Assembly: GCA_022843885.1 (NCBI GenBank)
Contig: JALHMU010000030.1
Location: 1-9,603 of the forward strand
DNA from: Candidatus Peribacteraceae bacterium
GTDB lineage: Bacteria; Patescibacteriota; Gracilibacteria; Peribacterales; Peribacteraceae
Length of the DNA: 9,603 nt
Direction: 5' to 3'
In this document: positions 5,471 to 9,603 of the stretch, one piece after another
Position numbering within the stretch: the stretch's first letter is position 1
Layout of the letters: each line of letters starts with the position of its first letter
Translations under genes and position numbers: made by a program
Notes under the pieces: model-generated
What the model was told of the DNA's origin: nothing
Seen by the model: only the letters and a program-made list of their open reading frames with translations
The model's database searches: none

Positions 5471-6325
5471 TTACTTTTCTGCGACGAACGCGTAGCGACC
5501 TAGTCCAATATGAATCTTGATTGAATCAAAGTGCGGCTCAGTGATATCTAAAAAATCCCCAATGGGCTGTCTTTGTAAGCTGTTACTAACAAAGAGTCTG
5601 CCGTTTTCGTGGAGCACTGAATGTATTCCAGCCATTTCTTCTTCGGATGTTGTATAGACGCCAGTGCGGATCACTGCGCCGAAACTATCAGGCTCGAAAC
5701 TTTTCGTAAGAGAATTTTTATCTTCTAAAACAAATTGTCTCTCAGGGTTCACTCCACATACCTTTGGCATATGTTCAGCAAGATATTCCAAATCCATTTC
5801 GACATTCGTGACGTACGTCATTTTTTTGGCACCGATGTAGTTTTCAAAATGATGTTTCGTATGTGCAACCATTCCACAACCAAGATCCATAACTCTTTGA
5901 GCACGATCACGTGTTTTTCGCATAAGATCGATCAAAATAGGAACATGCGGCATCTCCACCATCCCCCACAAATGATCCATGCCGGCACAAGGAACGGCGC
6001 CGTGATCCAATGTGAATTTCAAAGGATAGAATGTTTCCCGCTCAATACATGCATCATCAATGATGTCTGGCTTGGGAATGTATCCACGATCCACCAATTC
6101 GTCGCGTGTTTTCTGACGCAATGTGCGTAGCGATTTGAGCTCTGTTTGCTGCAATTCATAATTCTCACGCTGAAAAATACGAATGTGATCCCAGCTCGTC
6201 ATGCGATGCATGCCATAGATCTCACCATTTGATTCGACGATGCGTGGATGCTGAGGAAGACGCGGTTGCACATTCAACGCATAGTGGTCGCGGATATCGT
6301 CGCGATACTGGAAACTTCTCTCCAT
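5471..6325 (-). CDS. class I SAM-dependent methyltransferase with an unassigned N-terminal region
   Basis: This 284-aa protein has a Rossmann-type methyltransferase domain in its C-terminal half. Motif I is RVMDLGCGMVAH (144-155), with the acidic-x-Gly-x-Gly core; motif II ends in an acidic residue in TNVEMD (173-178). The β4 region is PDSFGAVIRTGVY (212-224) and the β5 region GRLFVSNSL (242-250). Residues 1-140 are charged and match nothing I recognise; they include IRIFQRENYELQQTELKSLRTLRQKTRDEL (48-77), likely a long helix, then a Cys/His-containing stretch (His108, Cys113, His118, His127). That part may bind a substrate or be lineage-specific. The substrate is unknown. The chosen ATG (6325) has only a poor -10 candidate in front. 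The gene is divergent from the 87-aa gene and upstream of the VOC gene on the same strand. Confidence 0.82.
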   Translation of the reverse strand: MERSFQYRDDIRDHYALNVQPRLPQHPRIVESNGEIYGMHRMTSWDHIRIFQRENYELQQTELKSLRTLRQKTRDELVDRGYIPKPDIIDDACIERETFYPLKFTLDHGAVPCAGMDHLWGMVEMPHVPILIDLMRKTRDRAQRVMDLGCGMVAHTKHHFENYIGAKKMTYVTNVEMDLEYLAEHMPKVCGVNPERQFVLEDKNSLTKSFEPDSFGAVIRTGVYTTSEEEMAGIHSVLHENGRLFVSNSLQRQPIGDFLDITEPHFDSIKIHIGLGRYAFVAEK

Positions 6326-6356
6326 AAGGGGGAAATTGTCCTCTTAGATGAACCCC

Positions 6357-6382
6357 AATGCAATGGGGGAGAACTTTGCATT
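6357..6382. repeat. 7-bp inverted repeat in a divergent promoter region
   Basis: AATGCAA (6357-6363) and TTGCATT (6376-6382) are perfect inverted copies 12 nt apart, in the 86-bp gap between the divergent methyltransferase and 87-aa genes. The half-site centres are 19 bp apart, roughly two helical turns, which suits a dimeric regulator. The right arm overlaps the -35 of the plus-strand gene; the left arm overlaps the only -35-like TTGCAT available to the minus-strand gene. Confidence 0.4.
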
Positions 6383-6403
6383 ATAAGCAAACAAGTAGAT
6401 ACT
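6375..6403 (+). promoter_or_regulatory. candidate promoter of the 87-aa gene (leaderless)
   Basis: TTTGCA (6375-6380), a 17-nt spacer and GATACT (6398-6403), then 8 nt to the ATG at 6412. Each hexamer matches consensus at only four positions. The case rests on the same 17 + 8 spacing seen at the other leaderless promoters here. Confidence 0.4.
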
Positions 6404-6411
6404 TATTGTAT

Positions 6412-6675
6412 ATGACAGAGCACCTAAAACCATCGGCTGAACAGTTCGAAGCTGCACGCAGTCCTGTTTCGTATCTTTCAGACGAACAGCTGAACGAGCA
6501 CAGAGGAAAAGCAATCGCCATCTTGCTCGATGGGCCTGACAAAGGAACGGTGATTGCTGACGCCAGACTTGATGATCCGAATTGCCGCACATCTATTCGA
6601 AACCAAGTGAAAACCTCAAAATACGCCGAGCGGCGATATCAGTTACGACAAATTCTTGATACGACCAAAAAGTGA
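6412..6675 (+). CDS. hypothetical protein, 87 aa
   Basis: A small soluble protein that I do not recognise. It starts MTEHLKPSAEQFEAARSP, continues VSYLSDEQLNEHRGKAIAILLDGPDKGTVIADARLDDP (18-55) and ends in a basic helix-like stretch RNQVKTSKYAERRYQLRQILDTTKK (63-87). The amphipathic ends around a Gly/Asp-rich β-like centre suggest a compact α/β fold; no catalytic or metal motif is visible and there is a single Cys. I start at the ATG at 6412 rather than the upstream ATG at 6358, because the promoter candidate and the inverted repeat occupy 6357-6403. It is the only gene here ending in TGA. It converges with the 226-aa gene across a 32-nt gap that has no clear terminator. Confidence 0.65.
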   Translation: MTEHLKPSAEQFEAARSPVSYLSDEQLNEHRGKAIAILLDGPDKGTVIADARLDDPNCRTSIRNQVKTSKYAERRYQLRQILDTTKK

Positions 6676-6707
6676 TTGGGCTCCTTGTGGGAAAGTATGA
6701 TGGGAAA

Positions 6708-7388
6708 TTAGCGCTTTTTTCCTTTCCTAAATTGAATGTTTCGTGCAACGCCACGTCCCATTCCGGGGTGGATGAAAGAAATACTTCTAAGGTGACTTTT
6801 TGTCGATTCTTCGGGTTCTTGCGCATGCTTAGTAGCAACGAGAATTTTTGTCTCTAAGTGTTCTATAAATCCTTGTGGGAAATGAGCTCTATCCAATTTA
6901 CTATTCTTCATTCGTTCTCGACAGAATTGCTTATAGAGCTCTCGAACACCATTACAAGCATTCAAAGGATCTGAATCAATTTGCAAAACGATGCTCACCG
7001 TATCTGGGTCCAATTGAAGTGCCTCCTGAATACTATGGATGCATACTGCCTCCATTTCAGGAGAAAGTGGCGGAAAACCGCCTATCGACTCCTCATCCTG
7101 ACTCCAGAGTGTGTCCTGCAGGGTGTAATCAAATACTTTTGGTGCCCTACTCGACTGTTCTTTTCGTTCTAGAGCAAGTGCCCTGTCAAAAAGAGCATCA
7201 TATCTTTCGCAATCCAAAGCATCATTTTGACTTCCGCAAACTTTCACCATGGTCAAATGAAGTGTCTTTCTCAATTCGACAATAGTGCGTAAAAGACTCG
7301 GCGTGGGGCCATCTCGCTCACCTGCTTCAATCGTTTTGGTAATGAATTCCGCGATTGCATCGCACTCTTCAAAATCTTCATTGGGCAT
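6708..7388 (-). CDS. hypothetical protein, 226 aa
   Basis: A soluble, probably mostly helical protein that I do not recognise. The N-terminus is acidic (MPNEDFEECDAIAEFITKTIEAGE), followed by helical stretches such as LLRTIVELRKTLHLTMVKV (32-50) and a long LFDRALALERK segment. The centre includes PPLSPEMEAVCIHSIQEALQLDPDTVSIVLQI, and the C-terminus is strongly basic (GRGVARNIQFRKGKKR). The acidic-to-basic gradient and basic tail could suit nucleic-acid or ribosome contact, but this is speculation. No signal peptide, membrane segment, zinc motif or nucleotide-binding motif is seen. The ATG is 35 nt downstream of the tRNA-Gly(GCC) CCA end on the same strand, with a TTGACA immediately after the tRNA. 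It may be transcribed with the tRNA or from that promoter. Confidence 0.75.
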   Translation of the reverse strand: MPNEDFEECDAIAEFITKTIEAGERDGPTPSLLRTIVELRKTLHLTMVKVCGSQNDALDCERYDALFDRALALERKEQSSRAPKVFDYTLQDTLWSQDEESIGGFPPLSPEMEAVCIHSIQEALQLDPDTVSIVLQIDSDPLNACNGVRELYKQFCRERMKNSKLDRAHFPQGFIEHLETKILVATKHAQEPEESTKSHLRSISFIHPGMGRGVARNIQFRKGKKR

Positions 7389-7394
7389 AGAACT

Positions 7395-7423
7395 ACTTAA
7401 TCTATTTTTTGTGCATGTGTCAA
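7395..7423 (-). promoter_or_regulatory. candidate promoter of the 226-aa gene
   Basis: Reading the minus strand: a perfect TTGACA (7423-7418) directly abuts the CCA end of the tRNA gene, then a 17-nt spacer and TTAAGT (7400-7395), 6 nt before the ATG. The -10 is weak (three matches). TAGATT a few bases upstream is a better hexamer, but its spacing of 13 nt is poor. Confidence 0.4.
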
Positions 7424-7497
7424 TGGAGCGGGTAAGGGGAATCGAACCCCTGTCTGCGCCATGGCAAGGCGCCGTACTACCATTGTACGATACCCGC
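7424..7497 (-). tRNA. tRNA-Gly (anticodon GCC)
   Basis: A full cloverleaf of 74 nt including the encoded CCA. The acceptor GCGGGTA (7497-7491) pairs with TACCCGC (7434-7428). The anticodon stem GCGCC/GGCGC encloses the loop TTGCCAT with anticodon GCC, reading GGC and GGU. The T arm is AGGGG-TTCGATT-CCCCT. The discriminator is T and CCA is encoded (7426-7424). It lies between the 78-aa and 226-aa genes on the same strand. Confidence 0.97.
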
Positions 7498-7533
7498 GTA
7501 CAAGAAAAGCCGGGTTAGGATAACGGACAACTC

Positions 7534-7550
7534 GGCTCTTGAGAAGAGCC
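7534..7550. other. perfect 7-bp hairpin between the 78-aa gene and tRNA-Gly(GCC)
   Basis: GGCTCTT and AAGAGCC are perfect inverted copies around GAG. The hairpin lies 9 nt past the stop of the 78-aa gene (minus strand) and 36 nt before the tRNA 5' end. Neither side has a T run, so it is not a standard terminator. On the minus strand its 3' arm overlaps AGCCGAG (7537-7531), which can pair imperfectly with CCCGGCT (7514-7508) followed by TTTTCTT. This makes a second, terminator-like and mutually exclusive hairpin. Confidence 0.45.
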
Positions 7551-7559
7551 AGACAGCGG

Positions 7560-7796
7560 CTAATTTCTGCTTGGCAATTGAAAATCTAAGCCGATCAAAA
7601 ATTCATGATGTCTATCTTGAAAATCCTTTCTAAGTTCGGCCAACGAACCCTCAGACATCGCCTGCTCCAATTCATGTGCCGGACAGAACTGCTCACCATC
7701 GAATTTCATGGCATCTAGAGCGTCATTGAACGCACGTGCGTCCTCTTGATTATCGATCTGGTTCGCGTAGCGATGAAGTTGCATTCGTGTATACAT
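7560..7796 (-). CDS. hypothetical protein, 78 aa
   Basis: A small soluble, acidic and probably helical protein that I do not recognise: MYTRMQLHRYANQIDNQEDARAFNDALDAMKFDGEQ, then a Cys/His pair in FCPAHELEQAM (37-47) and SLAELRKDFQDRHHEFLIGLDF (51-72). It has no membrane segment or signal peptide. Support for its being real comes from a good upstream promoter (TTGATT, 17 nt, TAGAAT, then 8 nt to the ATG) and from its filling the space between the two tRNA-Gly genes. Its size and composition would suit a small regulator or toxin/antitoxin-like partner, but no partner gene adjoins it and I assign no function. The stop is TAG. Confidence 0.6.
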   Translation of the reverse strand: MYTRMQLHRYANQIDNQEDARAFNDALDAMKFDGEQFCPAHELEQAMSEGSLAELRKDFQDRHHEFLIGLDFQLPSRN

Positions 7797-7804
7797 AGGG
7801 AACT

Positions 7805-7833
7805 ATTCTATGCGCTAAAATGCATCCAATCAA
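7805..7833 (-). promoter_or_regulatory. promoter of the 78-aa gene (leaderless)
   Basis: Reading the minus strand: TTGATT (7833-7828), a 17-nt spacer and TAGAAT (7810-7805, 5 of 6 matches), then 8 nt to the ATG at 7796. It sits back to back with, and must overlap, whatever promoter drives tRNA-Gly(CCC); a TAAAAT at 7816-7821 on the plus strand is a possible -10 for that tRNA. Confidence 0.6.
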
Positions 7834-7838
7834 CAGAT

Positions 7839-7913
7839 GCAGGTGTCGTATAACGGCTATTATGCAAGCTTCCCAAGCTTGAGAAGAGGGTTCGACTCCC
7901 TTCACCTGCTCCA
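7839..7913 (+). tRNA. tRNA-Gly (anticodon CCC)
   Basis: A cloverleaf of 75 nt including CCA. The acceptor GCAGGTG (7839-7845) pairs with CACCTGC (7903-7909). The anticodon stem CAAGC/GCTTG encloses the loop TTCCCAA with anticodon CCC (7872-7874), reading GGG. The T arm is AGGG-TTCGACT-CCCT. The discriminator is T (7910) and CCA is encoded (7911-7913). The gene ends 2 nt before the stop codon of the convergent tatD, so its 3' trailer and terminator must lie inside tatD. Confidence 0.97.
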
Positions 7914-7915
7914 GG

Positions 7916-8674
7916 TTAGATTCCAAAGAACTCTACCGCATTTTGTGATGTCACTCGATCGACTTCCGAGAGATCAATCCCCTTCACGGATGCGATGCAC
8001 TCCGCGACTTCCTTCACGAATGCCGGTTCGTTGCGCTGTCCCCTTTTCGATTCCGGTGCGAGATACGGCGCATCGGTTTCAATCATCATGCTTTCCAGCG
8101 GACACATTTTCACCGTGTCGCGAAGATCGGCAGATTTTGGATACGTGATGATTCCTGTGAATGACAACAAATATCCGGCATCCACAAACTTCTTCACGTC
8201 TTCCCACTTCTCGGTGCAGCAATGAAGCACAATTTTCTTCGGCTGCACGTGCTTCACAATCGTCCATGTATCTGCAATCGATTCACGTGTATGCACAACT
8301 GCCGGAAGATGCCCTTCTTTTGCGAGCGCGAGTTGCGCTTCGAACACGCGTTGCTGAATGTCCTTCGGACTATTCATGTAGTGATAATCCAAACCGATCT
8401 CACCGATCGCTCGGCATTTTTTATGCGACGAATGTGTACGAAGTGCAGGCAAATCTTTTTCAAAATCAAACTCCTTCGCATGATGTGGATGTACCCCCGC
8501 CGTATAAAAAATGTGATCGTACTTCTCCGCAATCTTCTGACATGTCAGTCCTTCTTCCATTGTATCTGCGATCGTCATCATATTGGTCAGACCTGCTTCG
8601 TTCGCACGCTCAATAACTGCGTCCATTTCAGATGCAAATTTGGGGTCGGCTAAATGACAGTGTGAATCGATCAT
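7916..8674 (-). CDS. tatD: TatD-family metal-dependent hydrolase (DNase)
   Basis: A cytosolic TIM-barrel amidohydrolase-fold enzyme of 252 aa, standard length; family members have 3'-5' exonuclease/DNase activity linked to DNA repair and RNA quality control. All expected metal ligands are visible: the HxH pair His5 and His7 in MIDSHCHL, Glu92 in GEIGLDYH, His128 in VVHTR, His151 in LHCC and Asp201 in ETDAPYLAP. The GVHPH motif (60-64) and the C-terminal NEPAFVKEVAECIA (215-228) are also typical. The ATG at 8674 begins the conserved MIDSHCHL directly, and TATAGT ends 6 nt before it. It is divergent from the 155-aa gene and ends 2 nt from tRNA-Gly(CCC). Nothing looks degenerate. Confidence 0.95.
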   Translation of the reverse strand: MIDSHCHLADPKFASEMDAVIERANEAGLTNMMTIADTMEEGLTCQKIAEKYDHIFYTAGVHPHHAKEFDFEKDLPALRTHSSHKKCRAIGEIGLDYHYMNSPKDIQQRVFEAQLALAKEGHLPAVVHTRESIADTWTIVKHVQPKKIVLHCCTEKWEDVKKFVDAGYLLSFTGIITYPKSADLRDTVKMCPLESMMIETDAPYLAPESKRGQRNEPAFVKEVAECIASVKGIDLSEVDRVTSQNAVEFFGI

Positions 8675-8680
8675 GGCCGC

Positions 8681-8686
8681 ACTATA
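8681..8686 (-). promoter_or_regulatory. -10 element of tatD (leaderless)
   Basis: Reading the minus strand, TATAGT (8686-8681) ends 6 nt before the tatD ATG. The hexamer 17 nt upstream (TGAGAA) is a poor -35. No Shine-Dalgarno is present. Confidence 0.5.
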
Positions 8687-8713
8687 GACGATCTTTACGA
8701 GTCTTCTCAGATA

Positions 8714-8741
8714 TTGACAAATGACATAAATATATTAAAAT
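8714..8741 (+). promoter_or_regulatory. strong sigma-70-type promoter of the 155-aa gene
   Basis: A perfect TTGACA (8714-8719), a 16-nt A/T-rich spacer and TAAAAT (8736-8741, 5 of 6 matches). The predicted start near 8748 gives a leader of about 107 nt. The leader contains a small hairpin, CTCGC-ACAT-GCGAG (8795-8808), of unknown role. Confidence 0.7.
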
Positions 8742-8840
8742 AGAATCTCGCTCTTTTACCAGTTCTGCGTCTGTATTCTCTTCATTCTTTACGCCTCGCA
8801 CATGCGAGACGGGATGAGGAATGTGTGGACCTCCATTGAA

Positions 8841-8845
8841 AAGGA
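8841..8845 (+). promoter_or_regulatory. Shine-Dalgarno sequence that decides the start of the 155-aa gene
   Basis: AAGGA lies 9 nt before the ATG at 8855 but only 3 nt before the in-frame ATG at 8849. The spacing favours 8855, giving an N-terminus MAKKIAARG. It is the only clear Shine-Dalgarno that I see before a gene in this window. Confidence 0.65.
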
Positions 8846-8854
8846 TCTATGTAC

Positions 8855-9322
8855 ATGGCAAAGAAGATCGCAGCTCGAGGAAGCATGTCCGATTCTGTGC
8901 GCAAAGCACTCAAGGCCAATCCGAAGAAATCGCCCAAAGAAATCAAGGCGCTTCTCGAGGGCCAAAAGGTGCACGTGAGCATGTCGCTCATTCAGAAGCT
9001 GAAGTACGGCCGCAAGACCACCTCTCGCAAATCGGCAGTCAAGAAAGTGAGCAAGGCTGACCGCATCCGCGATGTGATCGCACCTGACCAGAGCATTCGG
9101 ACGCGCGATGTGATCGCAACGCTCAAGAAGCAAAAGGTCAAAGTATCCGCGGCTCAAGTGAGCTACGTGCGGAAGCACATGACCAACAAGCCGAGTGTCG
9201 GCACCAACGGCCACACAACCTCGGATGTGCTGATCGCGACGAAGCAATTTGCTTCGTCAATCGGCGGTCTCGCCAATCTGCAATCGGCCATCGACGGCCT
9301 TCGCAAACTTGGCCTGAACTAG
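8855..9322 (+). CDS. basic protein with two tandem helix-turn-helix-like units, probable DNA-binding
   Basis: A 155-aa Lys/Arg-rich soluble protein made of an internal duplication. Unit 1 is SVRKALKANPKKSPKEIKALLEGQKVHVSMSLIQKLKYGRK (14-54) and unit 2 is RIRDVIAPDQSIRTRDVIATLKKQKVKVSAAQVSYVRKHM (70-109). Both share the pattern IR..I...P......I...LK.QKV.VS...V...R, which reads as helix, turn, helix, then a VS-capped recognition-like helix. A C-terminal segment TSDVLIATKQFASSIGGLANLQSAIDGLRKL (122-152) is predicted helical and may oligomerise. Proteins of this plan are, to my recollection, common and often multicopy in Planctomycetes, and are annotated as hypothetical. A nucleoid or regulatory role is inference. 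It has its own strong promoter, a long leader, a Shine-Dalgarno and a terminator, which suggests high expression as a single-gene unit. Confidence 0.8.
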   Translation: MAKKIAARGSMSDSVRKALKANPKKSPKEIKALLEGQKVHVSMSLIQKLKYGRKTTSRKSAVKKVSKADRIRDVIAPDQSIRTRDVIATLKKQKVKVSAAQVSYVRKHMTNKPSVGTNGHTTSDVLIATKQFASSIGGLANLQSAIDGLRKLGLN

Positions 9323-9350
9323 GCTAAGCACCTAAATGGAGTTCATTTAC

Positions 9351-9386
9351 ACTCGCTGGTGGGTTTATCCCCCTGGCGAGTTTTTT
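9351..9386 (+). terminator. intrinsic terminator of the 155-aa gene
   Basis: ACTCGC (9351-9356) pairs with GCGAGT (9376-9381). Most of TGGTGGG/CCCCCTG extends the stem inward with wobbles and one mismatch around TTTAT, and six T residues follow (9381-9386). It overlaps the stop codon of the convergent membrane-protein gene. On the minus strand it lacks a T run. Confidence 0.85.
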
Positions 9387-9603
9387 ATCGTGAACCAAAA
9401 CGGATGATCAATGCCGCAATGATCGTACCTGCCGCATTGAAGACGAGATCCCAACCGGTATTCATGTATCCACCGACGTTCGTATCCGGAATACCAAGCA
9501 CTGCGAGGAATTCGATGATCTCATTTACGGCACCGAAACCCATACCGGCCAGTGCACACAGCACCATCAGTCCGAGTGTCGGCTTTGCCACATTCGCGCC
9601 GAC
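9385..9603 (-). CDS. VanZ/DUF2238-like small membrane protein, 5' truncated by window edge
   Basis: Only the C-terminal 72 residues or so are inside the window. The frame stays open to the edge, so the Met at 9591 is probably internal. Two transmembrane segments are visible: one around TLGLMVLCALAGMGFGAVNEIIEF and one around LVFNAAGTIIAALIIRF. Between them lies the polar motif NVGGYMNTGWDLVFNAAG. Acidic residues in the first segment (NEIIEF) and the D-x-x-x-N-x-x-G pattern entering the second resemble VanZ-like and DUF2238 membrane proteins. VanZ is linked to low-level teicoplanin resistance; most relatives have no known role. The assignment is from motif resemblance on a partial sequence and could be wrong at the subfamily level. 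Confidence 0.65.
   Translation of the reverse strand, partial: VGANVAKPTLGLMVLCALAGMGFGAVNEIIEFLAVLGIPDTNVGGYMNTGWDLVFNAAGTIIAALIIRFGSR

Noticed and set aside
6358..6411. Upstream ATG for the 87-aa gene, giving 105 aa.
   Set aside because: This stretch holds the -35/-10 candidate and the inverted repeat, and the extra residues (MQWGRTLHYKQTSRYLLY) look like translated promoter DNA.
6673..6708. Possible reassignment of TGA to glycine (code 25 of some CPR lineages), as two tRNA-Gly genes are present and the 87-aa frame would run 12 codons further past its TGA.
   Set aside because: No other gene here contains an in-frame TGA, glycines are encoded by ordinary GGN codons, and neither tRNA has a UCA anticodon. 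TGA is simply a rare stop.
6412..7796. Toxin-antitoxin or defence module made of the 87-, 226- and 78-aa proteins.
   Set aside because: The genes are not in one operon (different strands, a tRNA between two of them), do not overlap, and show no toxin, nuclease or antitoxin motif.
8782..8854. A leader peptide or riboswitch in the long leader of the 155-aa gene.
   Set aside because: Only a 5-bp hairpin (8795-8808) stands out; no known riboswitch consensus, terminator or convincing small frame with a ribosome binding site is visible.

Overview
The window is a gene-dense stretch of bacterial chromosome with moderate GC. It carries 15 protein-coding genes (the first and last cut by the window edges) and two tRNA-Gly genes. 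The standard bacterial code fits every gene: TAA is the usual stop, TAG is used three times and TGA once. No phage, insertion sequence, CRISPR array or recognisable defence system is visible. I lean towards a Patescibacteria (CPR) type organism. The reason is the small secreted protein at 2821-3219, whose 'signal peptide, CMQTAV.KRD, Lys/Arg/Ala-rich helix' pattern I associate with that group. A competing hint is the 155-aa tandem-repeat protein at 8855-9322, which resembles small proteins I associate with Planctomycetes. Both are from memory and not checked by any search.

Layout. 1-1346: 3' part of an ABC-F ATPase (translation factor/antibiotic-resistance family, not a transporter). 1406-2824: a 14-helix DHA2-type MFS efflux pump. 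2821-3219 (minus): a small exported protein whose stop codon interlocks with that of the pump. 3313-4599: an ArsR-type repressor followed by two tandemly duplicated SRPBCC (AHSA1-like) proteins, with a promoter and palindromic operator candidate at the repressor start. 4627-5031: a terminator, then a cold-shock protein with its own promoter, a long structured leader and its own terminator. 5030-6325 (minus): a VOC/glyoxalase-fold protein and a SAM-dependent methyltransferase. 6412-7796: three small proteins of unknown function (87, 226 and 78 aa) and tRNA-Gly(GCC). 7839-7913: tRNA-Gly(CCC), two bases from the stop codon of TatD (7916-8674, minus). 8855-9322: a basic protein with two copies of a helix-turn-helix-like unit. 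9385-9603 (minus): the C-terminal part of a VanZ/DUF2238-like membrane protein.

Expression signals are the most informative non-coding part. Several genes have a -10-like hexamer 6-8 nt before the ATG, often with a -35-like hexamer 17 nt further upstream, which predicts leaderless mRNAs. Two genes depart from this: the cold-shock gene (leader of about 75 nt holding a 16-bp hairpin) and the 155-aa gene (leader of about 107 nt and the only clear Shine-Dalgarno sequence in the window). The ArsR-SRPBCC-SRPBCC genes look like one self-regulated operon. Most other genes look like single-gene units. I did not find a convincing new multi-gene system. The best leads are the cold-shock leader, the ArsR operator that overlaps the start codon, the leaderless promoter geometry and the group of orphan small proteins between the tRNAs.
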